Source: Calycina herbarum (lineage: Eukaryota > Ascomycota > Leotiomycetes > Helotiales > Pezizellaceae). Taken from it: a stretch of 64,000 nt of DNA. Both the position numbers and the translations under genes were made by a program. Location: assembly GCA_001414485.1 (NCBI GenBank), contig LLEY01000035.1, positions 124,001-188,000 of the forward strand. Direction: 5' to 3'. Within the stretch, counting starts at the first letter, position 1; the number at the start of each line of letters is the position of its first letter. Below, piece after piece: positions 1 to 9,344 of the stretch. The notes under the pieces were generated by a model. The model saw nothing but the letters and a program-made list of their open reading frames with translations, was not told the DNA's origin and searched no databases.

Positions 1-608
1 AATTTCTCCTCGCCCAATGCTTTTCGAACGAGATCTATATCCTTCGCCGCACTTTCCGTGTCCAAGAAATCGAAAACAGGACCGGTGAGGTTTTTACAAC
101 TCTCCCCGAAGGCTTTATTATGAGCGACGAGGGTGTTGTATTCGTCTTCGTTTTTGGGTGTGCTTGAAACGCACTGATTCCAGATATCGGGATCGCATTT
201 CAGAGCGTTACTGAGACCTGTTCCTCGTGGATCGAGTCCAATAATGTCGTACTGGGCAAGTAGTTCTGGACTCCAGAAAGAAACATTCAAGAATGCCTGG
301 GCGAAGACTGCATCTGAGGCTGCACCTCCCGGACCTCCTGGGTTGTAGACGAGACTTCCACTCGGCGACGAGCTACTGGCTTTGAGACGAGCAAAGCCCA
401 GATTGAACTTGTCGCCATGGGGCTTGTTGTGGTCCACGGGGGCTTGAATTTGTCCGCATTGCAAGTTTGGGGGATCGACTTCTTTGCAAGCTCCCCATGT
501 AATATTTGAATTTGTTCTTGTTGGTGCGGTTGGGGCAGCAAGTGATTGAGAAGCGAGAGATAGGGTGGCTGAAAGTAACTGAAGCGAAACTTGAATGGAG
601 AAAGGCAT
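1..608 (-). CDS. Secreted alpha/beta hydrolase, TAP-like peptidase family (3' end cut off by window)
   Basis: The first ~202 codons of a gene running off the left edge. It opens with MPFSIQVSLQLLSATLSLAS, a signal-peptide-like hydrophobic stretch ending near LAAPTAP. Next come a CGQIQAPVDH segment, an oxyanion-type loop YNPGGPGGAA (about residue 75) and YDIIGLDPRGTGLS (about residue 105). This order is typical of the tripeptidyl-aminopeptidase (TAP)-like alpha/beta hydrolases, which cleave small peptides or esters outside the cell. The catalytic Ser, Asp and His of the family lie further C-terminal and outside the window, so activity cannot be judged. No intron is needed in the visible part. 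The start is the only ATG that gives the signal peptide. Family assignment is fairly sure; substrate is unknown. Confidence 0.8.
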   Translation of the reverse strand, partial: MPFSIQVSLQLLSATLSLASQSLAAPTAPTRTNSNITWGACKEVDPPNLQCGQIQAPVDHNKPHGDKFNLGFARLKASSSSPSGSLVYNPGGPGGAASDAVFAQAFLNVSFWSPELLAQYDIIGLDPRGTGLSNALKCDPDIWNQCVSSTPKNEDEYNTLVAHNKAFGESCKNLTGPVFDFLDTESAAKDIDLVRKALGEEK

Positions 609-2056
609 CTCGAAGAAGAAGTATGAAGAGGATTAACCAAGGGAAAATATGAAAGAACAAGTGGATTGTCTATGGAAGACCTGAGATGAGGGTCCATTAT
701 TGCACTCATCAACAGTATATATACTTCAACATCATTATACGCTAACCAAACCAATTATAGAACCAAGAAGAAATTGCCAGTCCTACAAATCATTGCCACA
801 TTAAACGACTGTAGATCGCACTTGGACCACATGTTAACTGTGATATACGAGAGCAAAAATCCAAAGCTTACTTACTTCATAACCAGTTCCGATCCTTTGG
901 TACTCCACAGACTCATTTCAACTGCTTATTAAGAAGCGAATTGGCCAACCACACATCTCCCATTCCGTCGGAAAACTGAGCCTCGCCCGAGCCGCAATAC
1001 AACTCGTCCTCAGGAACGGTATTAGGAATAGCTTTTCACAATACCCCTCATGACAGTTGCCAGCTCAGCAGAATCTGACGGGCTTGCGCCTTCCCAGAAC
1101 ACGCATTTGAAATTGGTGATGTCTAGTCATAGGCGAAACGACCAACAAATATGAATAAAGTGAAAAATAAGATTGCAGAACAAATTTCGTATGAGAATGT
1201 GAAGATTGGATAAATAGTAACAAGCTTGTGGAATATCAGAATGCTCGCGAGGAATATGAATGGGCTCGCGCTCGGCAACATCAAAGGCTTTGATGCGCCA
1301 CTGCTACTTGGAAGAAATACAGGGAAAAGTCATCCTTTTCCCAATTGTTATAAAAACAGAAGCGAAACGGAAGTGTGATTGACTTTCTTCGAGGGCCACG
1401 TAACTGCGAGTCCAAACTTTCGCGTTTTTGAAGGATTCACGCAGTAGGCTTCGTTTCCTTGAGACTCTCTGATTCCATTTGATTGGCATGGATTCTTCGC
1501 TGAAGATTACATGAGCACAAATGCCGACATCCTCAATCTTTTCAAAAAGGCGATGAGATTGCTGATATACATAGCTGATAGGACAAATGGCAACGAACCA
1601 CAACGTGGGAATTACCAAAAACTGGCCACTCAGCGACAGGGCTTTTTGAGAACTTGGACTAGCCGCTCGAGAGTTGGATATGGTTCTAACATTGGTAGTT
1701 CGACTTCTCACCGGGATCACAGCAGAAGACGCTGTTGGGTTTCTCAGACTGAGACCTTTGTGCTTGGAAACGAAATATTTGCAGATGCGTGCCATCATGA
1801 TCGTGTCTCTGGGTATTTTTCAAATCAAAAGCGCCGAATAGTAACATTTTCCACTTCCGTTCCCAAACCCAAACCCCAACGCCATGTAAAAATTTCGCCT
1901 CGAATGCATCTCAAATATCTTCCTCCTTTGCCCCCGTGGTGTGCGATGCAATTTCTCTGCTTGCCAACGGAAGTGGATGGTAGAAGTAGAAAATTTCCAG
2001 GCAATTGGCGTTTCCCAAGCGCCTTCTCAAGATAGATGTTGGTATTCGAAGCGCAA
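609..2056. other. Intergenic stretch with one doubtful small gene
   Basis: About 1.4 kb between the hydrolase start and the ALB1-like gene. Apart from the small minus-strand frame at 1304-1798 I see no conserved protein, RNA gene or repeat. The hydrolase promoter should lie at 609-800. The AT content rises around 700-850. Confidence 0.4.
1304..1798 (-). CDS. Hypothetical small protein with one membrane segment (doubtful)
   Basis: An uninterrupted 164-codon frame that I do not recognise. The N-terminus is rich in Arg, Ser and Thr and poor in acidic residues, as in mitochondrial presequences. One hydrophobic stretch, about FLVIPTLWFVAICPISYVY, lies near residues 60-78. The rest is basic. A competing frame on the opposite strand (1511-2035) covers much of the same DNA and is poorer in composition. 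The gene has two consecutive Met codons at the start and no splice sites are required. It may be a lineage-specific mitochondrial membrane protein or chance coding. Homologues in related genomes would be needed to accept it. Confidence 0.3.
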   Translation of the reverse strand: MMARICKYFVSKHKGLSLRNPTASSAVIPVRSRTTNVRTISNSRAASPSSQKALSLSGQFLVIPTLWFVAICPISYVYQQSHRLFEKIEDVGICAHVIFSEESMPIKWNQRVSRKRSLLRESFKNAKVWTRSYVALEESQSHFRFASVFITIGKRMTFPCISSK

Positions 2057-2448
2057 TCATTGAATATCATCGACCTCCATTTTATCATCCTTGCCCTCAG
2101 TCTTTTTCGACTTGGTGGTGGTTGGCGCATCTGATTCTTTGTCAACTAGCCATTCATGAAAAATAAGACCTCCCGAGTTTACACACCCGTCATTTGGACT
2201 TCTCCTTTTTGCTCAAGTCCCTTCTCGATCGCTCTTCGGCGAGCATTGTTTTGCGCCCTTTCCAACTTTCTCGCCTTCTTTCCGGAGACAGGTGCTAGAG
2301 GGCCGCTCGTAGGGTGAAGAACATTGCTTCGTGCGGTACCTCGAGGATTCTTGGTGATCTTGTTGCTGGCGTTCTTGGATTGGATCTTGGATCGGTTGGC
2401 AATGCGCCGTTGTTTGTTTGGCACATTGGGGTTACCACGGGAAGGCAT
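2057..2448 (-). CDS. ALB1: ALB1-like 60S ribosome biogenesis / shuttling protein
   Basis: A short, strongly basic protein beginning MPSRGNPNVPNKQRRIANRS and containing SGKKARKLERAQNNARRRAIEKG, the fungal pattern of Alb1. In yeast Alb1 binds Arx1 on the nuclear pre-60S particle and accompanies it to the cytoplasm. The first exon would end MTGV-stop. Splicing a ~56-nt intron (donor GTGTGTAAAC just after ACGG, acceptor at AATCAG) continues the frame as MTDAPTTTKSKK and ends KMEVDDIQ. A second acceptor 15 nt upstream (GGCTAG) also keeps frame, so a 5-residue difference is possible. The gene is divergent from RVS161 with 322 bp between the two start codons. Confidence 0.75.
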
Positions 2449-2770
2449 TTTGGAAAGAGACGCTTCTGGGTGCGAGGTAGGCGATCTAATGGACGGAGTG
2501 GTGTTGTGTTGTTGTTTGCGGAAGTGTGAATGTTTTCGAGTTCAGATTTCAAAAGTTGAGCCCGATAAATTTCTCTGATGGCGGGGTTTGGCGCCCGCAT
2601 TTGGGCAGCGGACTCAGCCACAGACGACGTAGGCACAGCTACAGCATTGCATTTCACTACAACTTCCAACTTTCCCATCAACAACCCATTTATCTTACCA
2701 CCACTCCTCCCTCTAGAATACACTCTTTTGAACTTTCCACTCCCAACATCCCCATCACAGAACCGCCATC

Positions 2771-3879
2771 ATGTCTTGGCAGGGTATGCGATGCCATTAA
2801 CAAAACCCAACTACGGGTGCAATGCGCTGACTGTAGATGGTAGGCTTCAAAAAGAATATCAACCGCGCTACGACGCAGGTTATGATGAAGACCGGTATGC
2901 GATACCTTCTATGGCTTGGAGCAGTTGTCTAATTCATACTAGGTCATGTCGAGAAGACCAACGACCGAGATTATGAAGTAGAGGAGAGGTAGGAAATCCC
3001 GGCGTATTGGAGGGTCGAAGACCACATTCTCACAAGTCTGCAGACGATACCGAACAATGGAAGCAGCATCGATGCGGCTGCAGAAGGAAGCGAAGGGATA
3101 TTTGGATTCTCTACGTGGTGGGTACCCATACCCATCCCCATACCTTGGTGGTTAGACCCGCGCTGATCAGTCCAGCCATGACGGCTTCACAAATGCGAAT
3201 TGCAGAGACGATTGATGCTTTCTATGGTGACGCCGGCGCAAAGGATGGTGTTAGCAGAAGTTATAAGCAGGCTGTAGAGGACTTGGATGCCGAGACGATC
3301 AAGGCACTTGATGGTCCATATCGGTTTGTATTTGAAGGAAGATTCATATGATGCCATTAACATGATCTAGTACCACGGTTCTGGAACCTATTTCCAGATT
3401 TTGCGCATACTTTCCCGATATCAACGAATGTATGGAATCTATTTGAAGGGTATTCCTATATTATTTCCAAACTAACAAAGACAGGCATCAAGAAGCGCAA
3501 CCATAAACTCCTCGATTACGATGCGATGCGAGCCAAGGTCAAGAAGCTTGTAGAAAAGCCAGACAAGGACGTTACCAAACTCCCCCGAGCCGAGAAGGAG
3601 CAAGAAATGGCCAAGGCAGCATATGAACAACTCAACGAGCAACTCTTTACCGAACTCCCGCAATTAATCGACCTCCGAGTGCCCTACCTGGATCCAAGTT
3701 TCGAAGCACTGGTCAAGATCCAACTCCGTTTCTGTGCTGAAGCATATTCCCGGATGGCTCAGGTCCAACAATATTTGGATGCAGATACGAGAGAGCAATA
3801 CGCCCAGGGACATCTTGATAGTCGGGTTGAGCAAGTGTTACAGGAAATTCGGGAATTGAGCATTAGCGGAACCGTTTGA
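2771..3879 (+). CDS. RVS161: BAR-domain amphiphysin-like protein Rvs161/Hob3
   Basis: The protein appears only after splicing about five short introns: MSWQ-GFKKNINRATTQ-VMMKTGHVEKTNDRDYEVEERRYR-TMEAASMRLQKEAKGYLDSLR-AMTASQMRIAETIDAFYGDA and so on. The last exon (from about 3484) is long and ends VEQVLQEIRELSISGTV. This matches the N-BAR protein Rvs161 over its whole length, including SYKQAVEDLDAETIKALDGPYR and NHKLLDYDAMRAKVKKL. Rvs161 forms a heterodimer with Rvs167 that bends membrane and helps vesicle scission at endocytic actin patches; it also acts in cell fusion. The first exon holds only four codons and one base, so automatic gene callers may miss the start. One family difference is Cys in the INE-C-IKKR junction, where Ala is usual; this could also mean I placed that splice slightly wrong. 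Confidence 0.93.
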
Positions 3880-4310
3880 GATGATTTGGGCGACAGAAGA
3901 TTATGTGTAATGGGATTGGGGGAGTTTTGGCGTCATCGATCGCTCTATCAATCGAGAGATTAGTTTCCGGGAGATTAGCAGAGACGTGGAAATACGAAGA
4001 CTATGACTATTTCGAGATCTCTAGTAGGGGGATGGTTATGACCGTGCAAAGCATTTATGATGTGGCACTGCCGCATTTTACGCCACACCTCGCCGATGAC
4101 TCTTGACAAAGCGACGGATTACCAGACAGCCCAATATGACAAAGCCCCCTTTGTAGCATGCAATAACATGCTTGTTTAGGAATAATGACATTGTATTCTT
4201 TCTATATGTTCACGCACTTCCCTCAAACAACTTTCAAAAATCAATTATTCCCAATTCGAAGTTCACATTTTCCACAGCCTCGCAGAAACGACAAAATATC
4301 ATTGGCCACC
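3880..4310 (+). other. Intergenic: RVS161 3' flank and peptidyl-tRNA hydrolase promoter
   Basis: A 67-codon frame at 3903-4106 has no recognisable features and most likely lies in the 3' untranslated region of RVS161. From 4140 onward the DNA becomes pyrimidine-rich and leads into a CACCATGG start context at 4311. Confidence 0.4.
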
Positions 4311-5090
4311 ATGGCTTCCCGCAAAGAATTATCCTTGGCAGCAACTTTAGAAAGCCTCAGCCTCGACGAAAACACCACCACCACGACCTCAAAATCCAAG
4401 AGAAAAGCAAGACGACAACGTCATAATTCTCCCACGCCAGCAGAAATAGAAGACGATGAAGACTTTGTTTCCTCTTCGGCTCCAATAACCACCCCATCCT
4501 CAATCCCAATCGCACTCCCCGACCTCGTCCAAATGGCCTCCCCCATTCGATTGTTAGTCTGCTCCATCGGCAACCCAGCTCCCCACCACAACACCTTCCA
4601 CAACGCAGGCCACAACGTCCTCCAAGTCCTCCAATCCGCGCTCCAAAACCCTCCCTTCCGAAATGAAAAGAGTTACGGGAAGGGAGTTGTGTCGGAAGGG
4701 AATCCTTACACACTATGGCAGTCAAAATCTTTCATGAACGTCTCGGGCACAGGTGTAAAATCCGCATGGCGGAAATTCAAAAAAGATACCGGAGAAGAAG
4801 ACGCAAGACTTGTGGTGGTGCATGATGAGTTGGAACTAGCGCTTGGTGCGGTGAAAGTTAGGGATGGAGGAGCTAGTGCGAAGGGACATAATGGGTTGAA
4901 GGATATTGGTGCTAAGTTGGCGGGGCAGAAGTATACGCGCATAGGGGTGGGGATTGGGAGGCCGGAGAGTAGGGAGCCGAGTGCTGTTGCGGGGTATGTG
5001 TTGAAGAAGATGAATGCGGGGGAAAGGGCGAAGGTTGAGGGGGCTTGGGTGAGGGTTGCGGAGGAGTTGAGGAGGATGCAGGAGGGTTGA
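4311..5090 (+). CDS. Peptidyl-tRNA hydrolase, Pth1-type
   Basis: A 259-residue intronless enzyme. Residues from about 79 form the Pth fold: LLVCSIGNPAPHHNTFHNAGHNV includes the Asn and His of the family active site, followed by KSFMNVSGTGV, LVVVHDELEL (the Asp that orients the His), GGASAKGHNGLKDI and YTRIGVGIGRP. Pth releases tRNA from peptidyl-tRNA that falls off the ribosome, in cytosol or mitochondria. The first ~78 residues are an extension rich in Thr, Lys, Arg, Asp and Glu (KSKRKARRQRH, EIEDDEDF) that bacterial Pth lacks. I chose the start at 4311 because of its CACCATGG context. An in-frame ATG 126 nt upstream (4185) would add 42 residues and might supply organelle targeting. Confidence 0.88.
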   Translation: MASRKELSLAATLESLSLDENTTTTTSKSKRKARRQRHNSPTPAEIEDDEDFVSSSAPITTPSSIPIALPDLVQMASPIRLLVCSIGNPAPHHNTFHNAGHNVLQVLQSALQNPPFRNEKSYGKGVVSEGNPYTLWQSKSFMNVSGTGVKSAWRKFKKDTGEEDARLVVVHDELELALGAVKVRDGGASAKGHNGLKDIGAKLAGQKYTRIGVGIGRPESREPSAVAGYVLKKMNAGERAKVEGAWVRVAEELRRMQEG

Positions 5091-5849
5091 GAGAGGGTTG
5101 ATGTGTGATCTCTTACCCTACTCTTGAGAACCGAGTCGATTTCGAAATCGAATTACGATTGTCGCGAATGAAACCATGGTGGAAGCTAGAAGACGGGAAG
5201 GGCAATAACGCCTTTGTTCACGGGAACAATCTCGGTCCCTTGAAGGGTCCTGGATACCGACACGCACCTGAAGCGGTTGATTAGCATGTTTTGTATAACA
5301 AGATACCCTTAGATATGTAAAATAGGTCGATGAAAATTACAATAATGTTGATTCCACTTGAATGTCCATTGAGCACTCGTCATTGTTTCTTTTTCGTGTT
5401 TACAAAAATCTTCTTGTCTGCTTTTTCTTTATTTCGTTTCCACTCATTTAACAAATGCAATCAATTGGTAGGTTACCTAAAAACTCAAAGTCCTACTATT
5501 TATAGGTCACCTACCAATAGTCAGGAAAAAAGTCAGTACAATTGGTAGGTTACCTACAAATAGCTTCTTTCACGATCGGTATTGGAAGGTATTGCTGTTA
5601 CTAGGTTACCCGAGAATAAATATGTAGAGGTTTAGTACTATTCCCGGGTTACCTGGGGATGTGAGGTAGTGCTGTCCCGAGGTCACTCACGAGTAACTCA
5701 TAACTTACTCGCGAAATCATTCGCTACAAGGCTACGTACAAAATATCCCGTACCACCATCCCACCAAAACCCTCCACCCCCTCTCTTCTGCTCTTGCAAT
5801 CTCCCAACCACGAAAATGCTCCACACACCCACCAGTGTCATCTAAAAAT
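5091..5849. repeat. Intergenic with degenerate GGTTACC-type repeats
   Basis: Between the peptidyl-tRNA hydrolase and the DUF4149 gene. An 18-bp sequence (CAATTGGTAGGTTACCTA) occurs exactly at 5462-5479 and 5539-5556, and a near inverted copy, TATAGGTCACCTACCAATAG, lies at 5501-5520. Weaker GGTTACC units follow near 5605 and 5645, and CGAGTAA/TTACTCG units near 5690-5715. It resembles the repeat-rich stretch at 43.9-44.8 kb. Probably the remains of a small element. No gene is seen. Confidence 0.5.
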
Positions 5850-6456
5850 CTAAGACTCAAAATCCAATTTCAATCCCAATCCCACCCCATACCAAATAAT
5901 CCCCCCAACAGCTAACAAATTCAGATGAATACTCATAGCATGCGCCCTCGAAAAAGCCCGATTCTTAGCCTTCATTCCATCACTGATATTCTCAGCATTA
6001 TATTTCGTTCCATCCCTGGTTTCTACGAATCATTAACACCGCTCCCCACAACTCTCTTTATAGGGACAAAGCATATGAAATACCTTGATGAATCCTCTCA
6101 ACCATACACCTCTGAGTCCTCGGTCCATAGACAAGTAGATTGAAGGCTGCCATCGAACTTGCGAAACTGAGTGGAATCCAGACTCCCTTCTCTTGGATGA
6201 GCGATACGGGTCCATATGGTGGGACGGTCAGAGTTGTGAGAAGTAGGAGGAGGGATTGTGATTTGAAATACACCGAGAAGACACGTTTTTGAAGAGTGGT
6301 GAAGGCGGGCATTGGGAGGGCGTTGTAACAGACTTTTGTCACGACGAAGGTTTGGTACAGGGAGGTGCCGAGGAGGGTGCTGTAGGTTAGGAGGTGGTAG
6401 GGTGTTAGGTGTGTGAGAGGGGAGAGGGATGAGAGTAGGGTGGTGAGGATGGTCAT
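5850..6456 (-). CDS. DUF4149 (TMEM205-like) membrane protein
   Basis: Two exons (6456-6084 and 6022-5850) give 181 residues. Exon 1 carries YHLLTYSTLLGTSLYQTFVV, then VCYNALPMPAFTTLQKRVFS and NLLVYGPRTQRCMVERIHQ, the signature of fungal DUF4149/TMEM205-like proteins. Splicing the 61-nt intron (donor GTATTTC after CATCAAG) gives ERIHQ-ETRDGTKYNAENI and a last membrane segment LLAVGGIIWYGVGLGLKL. Four hydrophobic segments are visible. Function in fungi is unknown; human TMEM205 is linked to drug export and secretion. An in-frame ATG at 6546 would add 30 residues, but the family usually begins close to the start used here. Confidence 0.82.
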
Positions 6457-7131
6457 GGTGATGCTGTTTGAAAGGCTTGACGATGTAAGAATGTAGATGT
6501 GTGGAGGTTGAAGTTGTAGGGTGTGAAATAGGTAGGAGTTGGACATTCATATTTCTTTTGTATAGTTGCCTAGAGGCTTGTAATGGGCCAGTTGTATGAA
6601 TGAAATGGAATACGTGCCCTTCGGCTTCAATTTATCCCGAATTACCAAGCTTGTACAGCCTCGAAGAATATCCGACCTAGCGTATATCCGGGATTTCCGA
6701 ACGGCAAAGGGAGGGCAATATACCACTCAAAGTCGGATAATTGGAAGTTTAGTAGTGGAAAGGGGTAATGTTGTAGTTGAAAGAAGCGAGAAGAGAAAAT
6801 AGGAGAGTCGAAATAATCTGATTCTACTCCTAGACAGTGGGATTCATCGCAAGTTCAAAACTCAAAATTACAGCAGCTCTAGATATCCAAACCTAACGGA
6901 ATCTTTCAAGAACGAGTCACATACGTTCTCAGTAAAGACACTAAGAACCAGACGGAGAGTAGATGAGAGATTTATTAGACAAATAATATGCTGAACCCCC
7001 TACCTAGTACCGTGGTACAATGTGAAATTGAGAAATTACCCCAGCATTTTTACTATATCAAATGATAACAGGGTTCTAAGAGAGCTTCTTACAGTAATAA
7101 GAGAAGAGAAACGTCTCATGGCTTGCCTTAA
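6457..7131. other. Intergenic, nothing recognised
   Basis: A 68-codon frame at 6596-6802 on the plus strand has no recognisable motif. The rest is unremarkable and moderately AT-rich. Confidence 0.35.
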
Positions 7132-7713
7132 CTAAAGAAAGAAAGGGGGGACGAAGGAATAAGCGAGCCCCTTTTCAAACTCTGGATTGTAAAAATGGAT
7201 TGGCTCTATTGGACCACCATTCAAATAAACAGTGGTTATGAGGCCCGCCAGCCGACTTGAAAAGATATCCTGAATCGACGCGAAACAAAGCTATAGTATA
7301 TAATATGAGTATTTAAATCGGATTTGAAGACTTACCGAAAGTCCAGCTTCTTCGTATTTCGAATGAGTGGGTTGAATTTGGGAATCGTGTTGCTTGCTCG
7401 GAATTGGGGATCTGCACCATTGGGAGAAACCTATTTGAGAGAGGTTAATATATAGATGAAAAAGATTTCTGTCCAGTAAATGTAAAGCCGACCTAATGAG
7501 CCGCCATGAGGGGGTTTCGATGATATGGCGACAAATAAGACATTTGAAATCGTGAGCTTGAAATATGCCACGATACTCCTGGAACAAGAATTCTCGCATG
7601 CAGCACCAGGTAGAGACTTCTGCTGCCCAGAAAACATACTGCAAGTATGCCTTCAAGGTAGTTAGTTATATATAAGTATACCCTTATCTTGGAGATATAT
7701 GATTTCATACATA

Positions 7714-8677
7714 TACGGAGGTACAGCGTGTATTAAAGGTAACCCCCCCCTCCCCTGCACCTGCAGGTAGGGCGTAACCCTAAGCCTATTATAGTAATAA
7801 ATCTATCCCAAAATGAAGCCTCGATGAAGCTCTTATAAACCATTCAAAAACTACTCGAAAAGCCCTCTATTCTAGCCAGAATGGAGGGTGTGTACGACCT
7901 TATCGACGAACCAGTAGCCCCTCATGGCCCTATTGCACACCCTCCTATCAAAAAACCACGAGCTGCAGAGCTTACTCGAGACCAAAAGCGCGATGTAAAG
8001 CTCCTCCACGATATTGGTTGGTCCTACGGACAGATACACGACCAGTTTGGCTACACGGTACGGCAGATAGGGAAGGCATGTACGCAGCAAGCTACGCCTC
8101 GTAAGAAGGGAAATGTAGGAGCGAAACCTGCTCTTACGCAGGCCCAGATAGAGGAACTGGTGGAGTTTGTATGCGCTTCTTCAAAGAACCGGCGGATGTC
8201 ATACGCGCAGCTTGCAGAAGTCCTCGAGTTTGGAGTCAAAAGAGATGCTATTCGCAACGCCCTCTTACGAGAAGGTTTCCACCGTCGTCTTGCAATGCGT
8301 AAGCCTCCGATTACAGAGAAGAACCGACAACTTAGGTTGACCTGGGCGCAAGAACGTATTGAGTGGACGCTTGAGCAATGGTATAATATCTTATGGACAG
8401 ACGAGACGGATTACGGGCGGACGGCATACAAGAACTTGGGTTACGAGAAGACCTGGCGAGGAATGGGATCCTACTTGTATCGTGGAGAAGCATCAAAGGA
8501 AGAAAGGTTGGATGTTTTGGGGCTGTTTCCATGGAATAATAGTAATAGGAATAACCTCATAAAGTCCAAAATGTTGCTTCAATGATACTTCCTAATTAAG
8601 TGTAGTTTGTACTCGCTAATGCAGGTGCAGGGGAGGGGGGGGGGGGGGTTACCTTTAATACACGCTGTACCTCCGTA
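7714..8677 (+). mobile_element. Tc1/mariner-type DNA transposon, 964 bp, non-autonomous
   Basis: Both ends carry the same inverted repeat of about 50 bp, beginning TACGGAGGTACAGCGTGTAT, running through AAAGGTAACCCCC and ending CCCCTGCACCTGCA. They differ mainly in the length of a C tract (about 8 against about 14). The dinucleotide TA flanks both ends (7712-7713 and 8678-8679), the target duplication of Tc1/mariner elements. Inside lies one damaged transposase gene. The total length is well below the usual 1.6-2 kb because the 3' half of the transposase is missing. Near-identical ends suggest fairly recent activity, presumably driven in trans by a full-length relative. Confidence 0.9.
7881..8585 (+). 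pseudogene. Truncated, frameshifted Tc1-type transposase
   Basis: The first ~175 codons look intact. They hold a helix-turn-helix region (LTRDQKRDVKLLHDIGWSYG, then YTVRQIGKAC), a second DNA-binding part (RMSYAQLAEVLEFGVKRDAI) and the start of the DDE domain at ILWTDET, whose Asp is the first catalytic residue. Directly after this, near 8405, the frame is off by one base. The neighbouring frame reads ITGGRHTRTWVTRRPGEEW and then KGWMFWGCFHG, which is how fungal Tc1 transposases continue. Shortly after that (about 8540) similarity stops and the second Asp and the Glu/Asp of the triad are absent. The protein cannot be an active transposase. The long open frame as written ends with 32 meaningless codons. 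Confidence 0.85.
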
Positions 8678-8736
8678 TAGAAGAAGAACCTCGAGCAGAG
8701 AGCACGTACCACAAGAAGTAAAATTACCAGCCACAT

Positions 8737-9097
8737 CTTAAAATAACTTCGTTTGGTTCAAGGTGAATATTGAGCAGCGATATCTGTGTTTGTTTGAAGT
8801 CCGTTCAAACTGGAAAGGCTCTTGTTGGCAGTATTTATCTTTCTCGGCTACACGCACGGTCTTCTGCACAGCTTAACTGTCTCCTTCCTAATTAAACTTC
8901 ACTGCTAATAACAATAGGAAATCCCAAAGAGTGTTTGAAAGAGGATTTTAGATAAAGAGAGAAGTTAAGACAATAATCGATAAACTTTCAAGTACAGAGC
9001 TCAAGCCTCCTCCCCAACCTTATCTTCAATCAATACTGGCTGCTGCTGGTGAGCAAGACCACACTCCAGTTCCTATACAATGATTCTGATTCTTTAG
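8737..9097. other. Intergenic, nothing recognised
   Basis: No conserved frame or RNA gene seen. A GT...TTTAG intron-like stretch at about 9049-9097 would precede the orphan exon that follows. Confidence 0.3.
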
Positions 9098-9344
9098 TGC
9101 AGAGTTCATCAGGGATGGGAAAATCTTTATTGTTGATCAGGATTTTGGCGGGAGATTTTCTGTTAAGTTTTCAGATGAGTGTAATGTTGAGAGGGGGTTC
9201 ATTGGGGAGGTGCTCTGTAATGTGAGGGTGCCTATGAGAGTTAAGATACCGCGAGAAAAGGCAGTGCAAAATTTACCATGGGAGCTTGAAAGGCGTTCCG
9301 TGGATGGGATAGAGTTTAGAGACGTAGACAGGCGAATACGATAA
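9098..9344 (+). other. Orphan exon-like open frame, no recognised family
   Basis: Beginning right after a TTCTTTAG acceptor, 81 codons stay open to TAA at 9342 and read like protein: AEFIRDGKIFIVDQDFGGRF, then FIGEVLCNVRVPMRVKIPRE and NLPWELERRS. There is no ATG near its start and I could not find a convincing upstream exon. It may be the last exon of a lineage-specific gene or a gene fragment left beside the transposon. Base composition is like coding DNA around it. Confidence 0.3.

Larger units (their letters stand above)
7132..8736 (-). other. Possible small multi-exon gene whose first intron holds the Tc1-type element
   Basis: I do not recognise this protein. Reading the minus strand, ATG at 8736 gives MWLVILLLV, a signal-peptide or membrane start, then a GTACGTGC donor at about 8709. 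Beyond the transposon an acceptor stands at about 7640 (ACTAACTACC then CTTGCAG), and the frame resumes in phase (YVFWAAEVSTWCC). Further GT-AG signals (acceptor CAAATAG about 7430, donor GGTAAGTC about 7335, acceptor TTTCAAG about 7265) define two downstream exons. One frame through them reads RRLAGLITTVYLNGGPIEP and ends SFVPPFFL at 7132, but a second frame is also open, so the true reading is undecided. Without the transposon the first intron would be about 105 nt, normal here. Confidence 0.3.

Noticed and set aside
1511..2035. 174-codon plus-strand frame
   Set aside because: Overlaps the minus-strand candidate, has no ATG-linked features and no recognisable domain.
3903..4106. 67-codon frame after RVS161
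   Set aside because: Most likely 3' untranslated region; no homology recognised.
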